This document shows positions 47,618 through 60,422 of a stretch of DNA of 64,000 nucleotides, one piece after another; within the stretch, counting starts at the first letter, position 1; every line of letters starts with the position of its first letter. This stretch comes from Apophysomyces variabilis (lineage: Eukaryota > Mucoromycota > Mucoromycetes > Mucorales > Mucoraceae). The stretch is taken from the NCBI GenBank assembly GCA_002749535.1, contig MZZL01000392.1, positions 191,229 to 255,228 of the forward strand, read 5' to 3'. The position numbers and the translations under genes are program-made. The notes below the pieces were generated by a model that worked only from the letters and a program-made list of their open reading frames with translations, was not told the DNA's origin and ran no database searches.

Positions 47618-48768
<1,151 letters not shown>

Positions 48769-49048
48769 AATACACCTTTTTCTCGTCTACAAATACATAG
48801 AGAATGTCACTTATCAATACCATAACTGAATGGCCTCTATTCGTAGAGTTTAACTTCGGTACATATGTCTGTGGCTTTAGGCTTTCTAACCCTTTTATAA
48901 TGAATCCAAGTGGGATTTTCACTATTCTTACTGTGCTTAATGATTATTATTAGTGATCTACTGTTGGAAATAAATATTTAGGAAGACATATAAACTATCA
49001 CTGTACATTGGGGAACAGAGAAACTCCCTTTAGCTTTTTTTTTTCATC

Positions 49049-50741
49049 TTAAACTGTATTTTTGTTGAGAAGCCTTGATTGACTCGTTTGTTCAATAAAA
49101 GAGGCAGACTTTCTTCCTGGGTGATGAGCTAATTGCATCATGGCCACCGCTGCGTCCACCTCTTCTCCTTCTTTACGTCTTTCATTTGCATGGAAGACGA
49201 TGTCCCGGAGAGGTGGTAAACGAATCATGGTCTCGCTTTCACATGGTAGGTGAAGGTTGTTGGAAGAAGGCGGTGGAAGCATGGTCATCATTGTCGGCTG
49301 ATAACCATCGTAAGATCGGCGACGATAGTCAGATCTTGCCGGAAGAGGAGGGGATGGCATGTCCTTTGGTACCACAGGGTAATAGTATCGTGTTGACAGA
49401 TGAGGATCGTACGGTTGATGAGGAGGTGAATAAGGAGTCTTCGGTTCCGGATATGCTTCGGTGTCTTCTCTTCTCTCGCAACATGACCAACGTCGTTGTT
49501 GTTGTTGTAGAGGCCCAGCAGAATAGATGGAAGGATTGTACTTAACATAAGTCTCTGGAGGCGTTGTCATGAAATAGGGAGACATGGGTGGTTTCCAATG
49601 AGGATGACGAGTATGATGTGCTATGATTGCTGAGCCTGATGTTGTTGTTGCTACACTTGTTATAGCTCGGTTGGATTCTTGAAGTACACGTTTACTGTCC
49701 GACATGTCGTCCTGCAATGACAGTTTCCGTTTACGAGATCCAGAACTATCGTAAGATTTTCTTTTTTTAGGCATGAAGTCTATACTCTATATACCTCTTC
49801 TTTAGCCTTACATTTGTACGCGATGTTCTTTTCGTATTCGTATCCGCACACCTTGATCTGAAAATGATCTTGAAAGAAACGTGGATTCCAGCATACCGGG
49901 AAAACTTTTGGAAGAATAAACACTAAAAGGTTCGGATACAATGGACATGAGATTGACAGCACCTGTTCTAAAGTATTATTTGTTAAAACGAAGAGAATCC
50001 ACCCACACAGCTACTTTATGTCCTTTTACTTACAAAGTGATTTCAAACAAAGAGAATTTTAGTCGAAACTGTCCTTCCAACTTGACGGATACATCACCAA
50101 AAACAAAGAATCCACCGTCTGCAAAACCAATCCATGTAAGATCGTTCTTTTTCTATGACATAGAATACTGTGTTACCTCGGTTATCTATATCTTTCAGCT
50201 TATACATAGAGGATACGGTTTGTCCTGATAGAACATTGTGATTTGGGGTAAATATTTCTTCGTCCTTTGAGGGATGAATAACATGAACGCTCATAAAAAA
50301 GTATGGATTCTGAAGAAAATCCCTGTGAGATATGTGATTAGATAATCAACCTAGTGTTTTGGACATACTGCATTTCTTCAGATGTAGAGTTTTCCAACTT
50401 GATCTGTATGATGGGAGGTGGGTCAATAGGCCGACGATCTTAAAAAGAAAGAAGTATCAGATACAATTGGTTAAATACTAGTTTCGGATTGCAGTTTTTT
50501 CTCTCTTCTTCTTTTTGTCCTATATTTACCCTTTTCACTGCCTGTACTTTGTCGTGTTTGTATGGGTTGTTGTCGGATATCTAAGGAGAATCGACTATTA
50601 TATGTTATTATTTAGTTTATCTCCAACTTATTGCAACAGCTATCTTTTTTCTTTTCTTTTTTTTTTTTACCTAGGGAACGTTGGCACTGGGGAACAAGCA
50701 AATATATAGTCATATTGATGTGGAAAAGCTGATTTTGACAT
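49049..50741 (-). CDS. Velvet-domain regulator (434 aa)
   Basis: Exons 50741-50671, 50594-50530, 50438-50369, 50322-50177, 50118-50034, 49967-49812 and 49760-49049 join in phase. The velvet domain spans residues about 24-197: [13 protein letters not shown], then [87 protein letters not shown]. This is the NF-kappa-B-like DNA-binding fold of VeA/VelB/VosA/VelC proteins. A short basic stretch (RKRKL) after it could be a nuclear signal. The last 230 residues are Pro/Tyr/Ser-rich and disordered-looking. Family role: light-dependent development and secondary metabolism through velvet dimers. The last splice (49811-49761) has a poor A-rich acceptor; it is the only one that gives a normal intron length and an open frame. 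Confidence 0.9.
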
Positions 50742-50806
50742 TTCAAAGAAGTACCAGCTTACGCGAAGATTCTTTTCTTTGTGATCCCTCAGTCAGGGAA
50801 CTGATA

Positions 50807-50813
50807 TTTTATA
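50807..50813 (-). promoter_or_regulatory. TATA box of the velvet gene
   Basis: TATAAAA on the minus strand in the context GGGTATAAAAT, about 66 bases upstream of the velvet start codon. That leaves a leader of roughly 35 bases if transcription starts about 30 bases downstream. Confidence 0.5.
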
Positions 50814-51358
50814 CCCTTTTTTCCTTTGTAAATCATGCGGTAATATGCCGTTCTTCCAATCGCATTATCATCGTCATGCTCCGATCCATCTTACTAATGC
50901 AACCCGGCAACGTACAATTTCGGTATGCTTTCAAAGCAGACTAAAGTAAATCATGACAAGAGAAATAAATTCCCGTTTCTGCAACCGAATGTCAACATGC
51001 GGACGCCACGCCATTCCCAGCATAAGAAATACCCAATCATGCATCTAAGCATAAATTGTTTTGTCTAGAATTTTTCATATTACTGTTTCTGCTCAGGTAA
51101 GAAAAAGTAATATGAACGAAGCATGTTCTTTTTTCTTTTTCGGTTCATCCTTTTCCTGTCTATTCTATTATCAGATCCTCTCTGCTAACCTTGGTGAATT
51201 TGAATAACATCTCTTATCGCGCAAGATTATTTGTCCATCTGTTAGTATGCATCGATCACAGTTCCCCTATCTCACTTGAAATAGGATAATGAAACCAACA
51301 TGTTTTTTTTTCTTGGTAAGAGTTACTATTGTTATCCTCACTAAATCAGGTCTATTAG

Positions 51359-51463
51359 ATGGATAATCTGGTTCGCAAAGTTTGGGATCGGCTATCCCGG
51401 CTTTTAGGACTAGCAGCAAAACTCTGTCATCAGTCTAACTTACCGGCAACTATGCAGCAACAG
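51359..51463 (+). CDS. Possible exon of an unrecognised small gene
   Basis: A 35-codon frame starts with ATG right after TATTAG and ends at a perfect donor (CAG|GTAAGG). The peptide (MDNLVRKVWDRLSRLLGLAA at its start, then NLPATMQQQ) has the balanced composition of a real helix, unlike the surrounding low-complexity sequence. No continuing exon was established, so this is a candidate only. Confidence 0.25.
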
Positions 51464-53171
51464 GTAAGGAAACCTTAAAAAATTGCCCCATCTTCCAGAA
51501 ACAGGTACACTTCATTTTTTTTGTCTATTTTTTGCCACAAAGAGATCATGACAGTGAAACAAGAACCATAAAGAGTTTACATTCATCGTATGGGAATAGC
51601 TCCTTTTCCAAAACAAGGAAATACATGCTTCTATTTTTTTGATTCTTTCTCTCTTAATCACTGTAATGTCACAATCATTTTACGGCTACCTCTCGGCATA
51701 CATAATTATCAATTAACAGTAAAGCTGCGGCAGTAGAAATGACATAGTGTTAAAACTCGGTTTGGTATGTTCGTTTAAACAAATTCGTATCCAAGAAAGA
51801 AAACATCAAGAAAGACAACAGTCAAAGCATAAATGTCAAAGCTAGAAAAAAAAACTTAGCGTATACTAATTTGTTGGCGATTCATACAAGATTTGTTTGA
51901 TATTCAAATGCATATGCAATATCTTGTGCCCGGCAAAAGGAAATGTACTGGAGTTATCCGAGTAAAGCAAAATGAGCAACGATGTAGCATCAGCTTCCAA
52001 GGAAGATAAAAAAAAACCGTTGCGGCAACTTTGCCATGGTAAAAACCGGTATTTGTTGCTCTGCATTATGATATTTTGCGTTGTTTTCTAATAAATATAG
52101 ACGAATATGCAATGCCGTTTCGAGCACGTGTCCTAGGATGCATCAACAGCAGATGTCTGGTAATGGTTTTACCTCTTGGTGAATCTAAACAAAACAAACA
52201 AACACGGTTGTAAAATAAAGATTCACAAAAGCAAACTTGTTCGAAGGCCAAATACTTTTCTACTCTGATTTAGCGAAGCCATGGTCTAATGGCAAGCTGA
52301 TAATAATTTCTTTCGCAACGCTTATGTGGAATGAAAATTGCTTACGAGTTTCTGCCGTACATTTATTATTAGATGGCTCTGTTCAAGGAAGAATCAGAGT
52401 ACATATTGTACTCAGTCAAAAGTAAAACTGTGGGCAACTTAATGCTTCCGGGTGAAGCAGAAGAGTGGATATGTTTCCTTTGCAATTACATAAGGATGGT
52501 AAAGTTAGGTGTTAGGTCTGCACATGTAACTCTGCATGACTATGTCCTCGATACTTAAGCTTACCATGACTGGTAGACCCTTATAGGACTTTAAGAAAAT
52601 GCTAAAAGGCATATGTCACAGATGTGATTCCTTGATATTCATGGTTTGCAAAACAGTAGAAAAGGAAAACAGACTGAAAAAGAATAATATACTGTAACTC
52701 CCCAAACTCTGTGATCCTGTCACCGTTGCTTTTGTTTCTACAGATATCTCTCTTTCATCGAACTTTTTTTTCTTGCGCGCGGTTTAATTAGGTAATAAAT
52801 GTACATACGGAGCACTATGCATAAATTGCCCTGTGACATTGTCGGCAGTAAAGTAGGCACCGAGAGCCGGGAGCGCGCACTTGATGTACGTCATATGGTG
52901 AAAGGAACCTTGAAATTCTTTACTGTATCATTTTCAAACCTTTATAGTTTGTAATCTAGAACAATAAGTTTGGCTCTAGTAAAATAAAACGAAATAAAGA
53001 CTGTCTAAGAGACATAACGTCGCACCTTTGCCCCTGATCAATTGAAACTCCTTCAGTTGGGTGGCTAAGCCAATATGCAGTGGCTTAGTGAAGGAGATCT
53101 GTCAATGAACTTTGTCTCGAGAAAAAAAAAAAAGAGGGCTCCAGTCTTATAGATTACTCGTTACCAGCAAT

Positions 53172-55196
53172 ATGCCACAGCCTGTAAAGAAAAGAAAGAG
53201 AACAGAATCTGCTGTATGTTGTCTATTGTATATAATGGTGTAGAATGATTCCCTAACATAACGTCTTCACGTTCCTCCTAGTCTACTGCTGATATCAAGA
53301 AAACTCGACAAAATATCAAAGCTTTGGAAGCCAGCTTGTCCGATAAAGCCAACCTGAACAACATTGTCGAATTGCTAGAAATAGCAAACAATGATGGATC
53401 GCCAGCCGAAATTGTGCATAGCACCATACACGCCCTTCACCGTGTCTTCTCTCGCTTTTTGACCAATGGGGATTTGAAACGATCGAAATCACAGGATACT
53501 TCTCCTAAAGCGAAAGTCACAGTATGGTTAAGAGAACAATATAGCGACTATTTGAAATTACTTCGATCGTTATTATCGCATGAAGAACCTGGATTACAAG
53601 TGCCCGCCCTGAATATTCTTATGGCTTTGCTCAAATCTCATTCGGAATTCATTTTGATTCACACCAAACAATGTAAATTTGCCAACGACTTTTATGGACC
53701 TGTGGTGGAAGCCGTGATCCAGAGCAGTAATTTAAGCACACCCTTATTGAACGAGTTTGTCGAGAAATACGTGAATGTTTATGACGATCTCAGACATTAC
53801 TTCTACAAGGACACTGCGTACGTTGAACCGAGGAATAACGATGGTGATAAATCTCATTTAGACTAATATGTCTCTCTATCCTTTTAGCGAGCTGATAGAA
53901 GCTGCGTTGAATCAACGTGAGACAGAAACACAAACAACCTCGTCCTCCTCCAAGAAGAAACGGCGGACAGCCAGCTCTACACAGGAACAGAGTCTGTTGG
54001 CGCAGAACGTCTTTAGCATCGTAGAATCGATCCGTACCATGCCAACGGAAGAATCTGAAATAGACGAATTCTGGACACCCAACCCTAGCGGCGAAACCAA
54101 GCAAAAGCAAAACGAGTCAGAAGATATGGACGACATGGATGACCTTTTGGGAGACGCAGGTTTATTATCGGAAGAGGAAGAGGAAAACGAAGGAAAGGAA
54201 GGAACAGCGAAAAAGGAGAAAAAGCATCCACTCTTACAACTGAAAGTACATCAACGTGGGTTTTCGGATTGCTGGATCAAGTTGCTAAAATTACCTCTGA
54301 CGGAGGAGATCTATAAGAAAACGCTGCTTATTTTACACAAGCGTGTTTTACCTCACATGATTGAGCCCAAAATGCTCATGGACTTCTTGACGGACTCTTA
54401 CAACGTCGGTAAGGATGATACTGAAGAGTTTCATGCATATTCCTTATACTAATTTAATGTGAAAAGGGGGGGCTGTAAGTCTCCTGGCGCTCAATGGTCT
54501 GTTTACTTTGATTACGGAGCACAACCTTGATTATCCTGATTTCTATCACAAACTGTACAATTTGTTGGATCGCAATGTGATGCATGTGAAATACCGCTCT
54601 CGGTTCTTCCGCCTGCTCGACATATTTTTGGCATCTGCGTAAGTATTCTCGTTCTCTGGTGATGAATTATTGAAATCGCTTACATTTTTGTATAGTTATT
54701 TACCTGCCATTCTTATTGCAGCCTTCATTAAGCGTATGGCGCGCTTGTCCCTTTCAGCTCCTCCTGCCGCTAGTGTTATTATTATCCCTTTCATTTACAA
54801 CTTACTGAAACGTCATCCTACCTGCATGAAGCTGATCCACAGCAATTCTGCTACTGGTGAAGCAGAGGATCCATACAACGTAGAAGAACAAAATCCTTAC
54901 GAGTCAAAAGCATTAGATTCTTCGTTATGGGAAGTGCAGACTTTGGCACAACATTACTACGCCAATGTCTCCACTATGGCCAAAATTTTCTCGGAACAGT
55001 TCCTCAAACCCAAGTACAACTTGGAAGATTTCTTGGACCATACCTACTCTACCGTAAGTATTTGATACAAGGCATGTTCACATGATACTAAAGAGAGACG
55101 ATCTGATAGCTCTTCACGAACGAAAGCGAACGTAAACGAAAGAAAGAACCTGCGTTAGCATTCGAGAAACCATCTACTTGTCAATGGGAGATATAA
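53172..55196 (+). CDS. NOC4: Nucleolar complex protein 4 (Noc4)
   Basis: Six exons (53172-53213, 53282-53817, 53888-54408, 54467-54638, 54696-55053, 55110-55196) give 571 aa. The N-terminus has a basic nuclear/nucleolar signal (PVKKRKRTE). Recognisable blocks are NDFYGPVVEAVIQSS, LLNEFVEKYVNVYDDLRHYF, an acidic linker (SEEEEEN), and the CBF/Mak21-type C-terminal domain: GGAVSLLALNGLFTLI, YPDFYHKLYNLLD, KYRSRFFRLLDIFLAS, YLPAILIAAFIKRMARLSL, FIYNLLKRHP and SLWEVQTLAQHYY. Known role: with Nop14 it is needed for maturation and export of the small ribosomal subunit. The acceptor of exon 4 is followed by a run of G that fixes the frame; a one-base sequence error there would break the model. Confidence 0.93.
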
Positions 55197-56203
55197 TGAA
55201 AAAAGCAGGATAAAGTTTTCTATGTCACCTTATTCTTTTCTCCTTGTTATTTTTCGTATTTCTTTCTGTCTTCTAATTTACTATAACCATTTCCTCATAT
55301 TCATTTGTATGCATTTCTCGATCTAATGCATTTAAACGCAAATAGTTTTCACAAAGATATGAGTTTACAGAGAGGATTCAGTTTCTGGTTTGTAATGTGA
55401 CAATGCAGTTATCCCAAATATATACGAAGGTATTCCAATGTGGGCTTTCATTGCGACAAATTTGGGTCAAACGAGGTCAGTGTGAAAAGTCTGTCTGGAT
55501 GTCAAATTTGGCAATCTAGCAAAGAGTTTCCAATGATCTTACCCCACAAAAGCAGCTTGCGCTATATAGCTGCGTTGATTGCTAAATAAATAAGACAGTA
55601 TAGCTTGTGCGAAGCAATTTCAGATGGGCAAAATAAAAAAAGAAAACAATAGAGAGCAGAATGAATGTTTAAGATCCAAGTACATCCCTAATATAAATTA
55701 ACTTCTGGACCTTGATCTTACGTAAAAAGAAGAGAGCGCAGGACAAAGCTAACATAGGAATGGTTAATTTTCATTTGCCGACCTAAAATGGAAGAAACAG
55801 TGACAAGTCGCCAGTGCTCTCTAAAGGTACATCTGTAAAGGTACAAAGCAATAGTTCTCCATATAAGGATCCTATCATTGAGCAATTTTGTCGTATACTA
55901 AGAACGGGTGACGGGCAGTAGTAGAATATATGCAACCGCTCACTGCACTTTGCAAAGCACTGTCTATGATTATAATAATCTGACGTCTTCCCTCTCTCTT
56001 CTGTTCCTTCAGTACGAATCTCAATTGTTGCCAAGTATTTCTAGCTGTTGATGATATCCTTATTTTTTAATGTTTGCTTTAAAAAAACAGTTATTGGCTC
56101 GCTTCTACTATATCATTGCTGTTTGATTGAGGAAAATGAATATAAATTGGAAAGATTGAATGACAAGCATACTCGTATACTAATTGTGTCTCTATTTACA
56201 AAC
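55197..56203. other. Intergenic region between convergent genes
   Basis: About 1 kb between the Noc4 stop and the siderophore-synthetase stop. Only short open frames were seen, with no recognised feature. Confidence 0.4.
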
Positions 56204-58382
56204 TCACGCTTGCTGAGGCTGGTAATGGATAAGATTAGGGAGAGGATGATAAATAAACTGTCAAAAATAAGAAATGGTTAGTCATTGCTCTTTCTTTATG
56301 GATGGCATATCTAGCTAAGCTTACGTCGCGATAAAGTTCGTCAATCTTCATGCGAACCAGACATTTAGCGTGGAACTTCTTGTTCTCCATGAACACCGAC
56401 CATAGGGCATGCTCTTTAGGAATCATTCGAGTCATATAGCTCTTGACGATAGCCCATCCAGTACCATCATAATGCAAATCAAGCACACGGATAAGACGCT
56501 GGAAATGGCAATGAATAAGGCTATGGTATAAAAGCTTGTAAGATTCGTCCAGAGTCTCTGCAATCACGCTACTATTGGGAATAGCATCCACGTCTACACC
56601 GCAGGACTGTTTCAAAGTTTCCGGATGAACCTTGATGCCACCAAGATCACGGATAACGAACCCCTTCAGTTCCCCTGTTTGCTTATCAAACCTCGCAAGG
56701 GTATTCTGACCATGTGCTTCAAAAGCAACACCATTGACCAAAAGAGGAGGTAGGAAGGCTTGAAGAGCAGTTTCAACGTACCTTGTCATAAACCATAGAT
56801 AAGTCCTTGTTTTTTTCTTCACTGTCTCCCCAATTTTTCTTTTTCCCTTTTAACTACCTGTCCAAAAATGCAACTCGTTTTTCTTTGGTATCCAATCCCC
56901 AAACATGAGTCAACAAGGTCTCGTCCGTATCCGGCCGTTGGATTTTCTCAACCAGAGCGGCGCAAGGCACAATGGTATCCCGGTTGTCTTCCGCATATTC
57001 ATGTGCTTCACGGATAACACAACTACAATGCTTGGCTATATCATAATCGTCGCTATTGTATACAGCGCTACCCAGTTCGCGCTCAACGGTTAACTTGGTT
57101 CTGTCATACGTCAGCTTCGGAACCACATCCCGGGAAAAGCCAGGGCCAAAGTAGGCGAGGTAGGGACTGACCGTTCGTAAGGCCGAGGAAATCTTGACAC
57201 CCAAGCATAATTTAATACTTAGACCGGGTAATATGGTTGGAGCGGCCACAGAACGAATGGAGGTCAAAGCTTCAACCGTGACATTGTACTCCGCTGGCAA
57301 GACGACGGCATCGGGGAATTTCGCCTCCACGTTAGGCACTTGGAGTTCATGAACAGGAACAAATACATGATTGGGGTATTTGGAACGCATCGTCTGACTA
57401 CCCTCCTTGTCGGAAGCGTTCAGTATAGCGTCGATCAACGGGCGGGAGAGTTCTTCAAATTCACCACGCAAGTTGATGGAGGTAGTCGGGATGGCAACAG
57501 CGCGGAGTTTGGGCTGATCCAAATTGTATTGACCGGGATACAGTGGCGGCATGGGTGGATAGCTTTTGCGTGCCTTGTGCATCTTTGTTTTGGATCAAAG
57601 GAAAAGTTTTGTACCACGTTTAGAGAGCTAAAAAGAAACAATAACAATGCTGACTTACTGGATGGGACGCGTGACCTTCCAGAATGGATTGCTCCCAGTG
57701 AATAGTGGAAGAGGTCAATGTGGGCAGGGATCTCGGATGATCATAGGTATATTCTAACGTGTAAAAAAGCATAAGATATCTAGGGCGGCTCTATAATCAC
57801 TGATCCTTGTTTTTTTTTCTTACTTTGATGGTCGATCGAGCTTTGAAGTTCGTCGGCGAGCACAGCTCGAAGCTGTTCTTCAACGCCAAGATCTTGCGCG
57901 AATTTCTCCCAAATCTGAACAGCATCATAACCATCTACAAGCTGCATTGACTTGAAGAGGGAAATGTTGTCTTGGAATAGGTTACTTAAAATAGCATAAA
58001 CTTCTTGATGAGGAAATCCTTGGGCAGAGGTTGTCGTGGCTTGCGAAAGCGTGTAGATATGTGGCAGCATATCGCGAATATCAATCAAATCGATGCGCGT
58101 CCCTTTCACGCCATTCGAAGTCACCATAACGCGCGGATCGCTCAGGATAGGCAGCCCCCGGAGAGCGACAATAGCCAGAACATCGTTCGGATGGATACTC
58201 TTTGGAATCCCTTCCCGTTCAATGGTAAGCGGCCTCAGAACCACGCAAATACCGAAATTTCCAGAGCCAGGAACATAATAGGCTTGGACAAGGGCTTCGC
58301 TAATCAAACTAGCAATAAGACGCGAGGTCGTTGCGAATTTGGCATAAAAAGTGTTTCCTAATGGATTAGACGGGCCAGTCAT
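56204..58382 (-). CDS. rfs: NIS-type siderophore synthetase, probable rhizoferrin synthetase
   Basis: Exons 58382-57824, 57753-57659, 57582-56858, 56781-56325 and 56257-56204 join in phase into 629 aa. It is an IucA/IucC-family enzyme: the citrate/ATP-site motif EGHASHP-MHKARKS (about 212-225), VPVHELQVPN, SSALRTVSP, FEAHGQN (480-486), VIRDLGG, then the FhuF-like C-terminal region (YHSLIHCHFQRLI, KCLVRMKIDE) and a final PLPNLI. Such synthetases join citrate to amines without a peptide-synthetase template. In Mucoromycota the member known as Rfs makes rhizoferrin from two citrates and putrescine, so that is the inferred product. The last 18-codon exon supplies the LPNL end typical of the family. 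It stands alone, with no transporter gene beside it. The upstream region has an iron-GATA-like site. Confidence 0.93.
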
Positions 58383-58446
58383 CGCTTGGGAAATGGGAAA
58401 AGAACACGCAAACCAAGTGGGTGAGGAGACAGGGTTTCATATAAAC

Positions 58447-58452
58447 CTATCT
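58447..58452 (-). promoter_or_regulatory. WGATAR-type site upstream of rfs
   Basis: AGATAG on the minus strand, 65-70 bases upstream of the rfs start codon. It matches the loose WGATAR consensus only, so it is weak evidence alone but lies between the gene and a better site. Confidence 0.3.
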
Positions 58453-58559
58453 CCGCATAGCATTTTAACGGGCGCCAAGTGGAGACGCTTCCATTGTGGA
58501 ACCTTGCTTAAAACCCGATTACTGATTAAGGTTTGAGTAAACACATCTGCATCTACTCT

Positions 58560-58568
58560 TTATCTGAT
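58560..58568 (-). promoter_or_regulatory. Iron-GATA repressor consensus (ATCWGATAA) upstream of rfs
   Basis: ATCAGATAA on the minus strand is an exact nine-base match to ATCWGATAA, the site bound by fungal iron-responsive GATA repressors (SreA, Urbs1 and Fep1 group). It lies 178-186 bases upstream of the rfs start codon, a normal operator distance. That the site is used is inference. Confidence 0.5.
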
Positions 58569-58920
58569 CTTCTTGATGATTTCTATTCCGCTTAATAAAC
58601 ATAGTGAATAGAGTTAAATTTCGTTTCGAAATGTTGTAGAAATGCCATTTCCCTGGTCATTCTCTGACGAAACCCAGCCTTCTTTTTTCTCCATATACCT
58701 TGCGTTTTGCGTTTTCGGAGTCACCTTAGCGGAAAGTCAACATTTCATCCCGTATCTTTGAGTTTATCTTATTGATGGGCGCTTAGTCTCTTTAACTAAT
58801 GCTATCTGTTCACTGAACGCACTGCATATTTTACTACTGCTAAAGCGGCGATAAAGCAATTCTGCCTTAACATCTGTGTTTCTTTGATGGGGACGCTCAC
58901 CATAGGAAAAGGAAACGACA

Positions 58921-59171
58921 GGATATTTGAGGACATCTGAGGAACCCGATACCTGAGGATACTCTTTCATAAGCTTAAATGTATCGTCACATATCTCAAT
59001 CTCCTCAGGTATTCTCGAATATCCTGACGTTTCCTACATATTTTGGCTTCCTGCGGTATCCTTACATATCCTTAGATATCCTTAGCTATGCATCAGTATT
59101 ATTAGGAATCCTTAGGGATCGATTTTAGGAGTTTTACATATCCTTCTGTATCCATTTGTATACTGCATATA
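58921..59171. repeat. Degenerate 10-bp-periodic array
   Basis: From 59050 decamers follow each other in register: CCTGCGGTAT, CCTTACATAT, CCTTAGATAT, CCTTAGCTAT, then weaker units to 59119, and again CCTTCTGTAT and CCATTTGTAT at 59142-59161. At 58921-58950 the units GGATATTTGA and GGACATCTGA resemble the complement of the same motif in the same 10-bp spacing. This gives two arrays of opposite sense about 100 bp apart. Confidence 0.6.
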
Positions 59172-60032
59172 CTTATTCGAGAGTTTAAACATTTTCTGTC
59201 ATATTATAATATGCTTTAGGATTTCAGATCAATATTCGCACTTTATTGTCTTCCATATTCTTCGCACAGTTCTCTGCTTTGACTAAATTCTTTGCCGTGT
59301 AGAGGACTTTTCTCGGTGTTTCGGCTCCTTGTCTTCTGCTTCTTAGTGTGCTAGCCGGCTCACTGCTCGGTAGTTCTGGTACGGGCACACTGAACTGAAT
59401 AGGCAAGTCCGGTAAACAATCTTTGAAAAAGGATGGTTACAAAACGCAAGGAAGAGATACTAGGCTTACCTGGCGATTGCTGTGCCGATGGGCGTTCCAA
59501 AACCTCAATTTCATTGCTGACGTGTTGGGAATTCCTCAGCAGGAACCTGTTACCCGCCGTGGCTACCGTGTCGGATCGGGCGGATCGGTTTGAGTTTAAG
59601 AGAAGGTTAAGAAGGATATATTGCAGGCCACAGTCATAACAAGTTCCAACAGCTATTTAAACAAGTTTATTCGTTGTAAATATTTATGTATTGAATATAA
59701 TTTAATATGAGGAAAAGAATAGATAAAAAGGATTCAGAAATAATGATTGTCAAAGTTGGCTCTTAAGGATTTTTAGCCGAACCGATTGAATCACGTGTTG
59801 CCGCGGGCAACAACCTCTTCTTAAATTTCACCGCCAGTAGAATGCTGGGATTCACTAGTGCTAGAGGGTGCTTTCATGACTGATTCCCAAGCTTTGCATA
59901 GCATAAGCCTGGCACACCAGAAAGCCACACATTTATTCAGCGGAATGCCAGCAGGAACAAGCCTTTCCTAAAGACACGTATATCCGGAGACCCTCAAGTC
60001 GGTGGGTACGCCTGCCCATGTTACGGGTTTCT

Positions 60033-60422
60033 TCATCTTATTTCCATATCAGTTGCTGTTACCTTGGCTATGATGTTTGCATGCTCCAACAACCTTTTAG
60101 CCGTGTCTATATCAATCGACTTATCGTCATTATTAGCAGTGTTTGCTAGCCATTGAATGAGTTCAGCGGTCAGTTGCTTGGTTTTGCGATAGCAAGGACT
60201 CTTCTTATCATCCTCTCGCGGATGACAAATTTCACGATATGCGTGGCTGTAGGAGCATCGACGCCAGGAAACAGATTTTGCGCAGCGACGGGTGCTAGGC
60301 AGACCACATTTCGCTAAATAATTGTAACATCGCATTGGTACCTTCAAGTCAGCGATTTCGACTTTCAGCTCTTGGACCGCTTGCCTCAATTCCTTCACTT
60401 TCCGACATATGTCCAATGGCAT
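60033..60422 (-). CDS. Orphan ORF, 129 aa, unknown function
   Basis: An ATG-started frame of 129 codons. The first 28 residues form a likely coiled coil (VKELRQAVQELKVEIADLK). A Cys/Arg-rich middle (CYNYLAKCGL, RRCAKSVSWRRC) and an amphipathic C-terminal part (KQLTAELIQWLANTA) follow. I recognise no domain. It stands in a gene-poor region and could be a transposon-derived or lineage-specific gene, or chance. Confidence 0.3.
   Translation of the reverse strand: MPLDICRKVKELRQAVQELKVEIADLKVPMRCYNYLAKCGLPSTRRCAKSVSWRRCSYSHAYREICHPREDDKKSPCYRKTKQLTAELIQWLANTANNDDKSIDIDTAKRLLEHANIIAKVTATDMEIR

Larger units (their letters stand above)
50742..53171. other. Intergenic region between divergent genes
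   Basis: About 2.4 kb between the velvet (-) and Noc4 (+) starts. Apart from one possible exon at 51359-51463, no gene was recognised. Confidence 0.4.

Noticed and set aside
59050..59161. CRISPR-like array
   Set aside because: Units are 10 bp with no spacers and the genome is eukaryotic; it is a periodic simple array.
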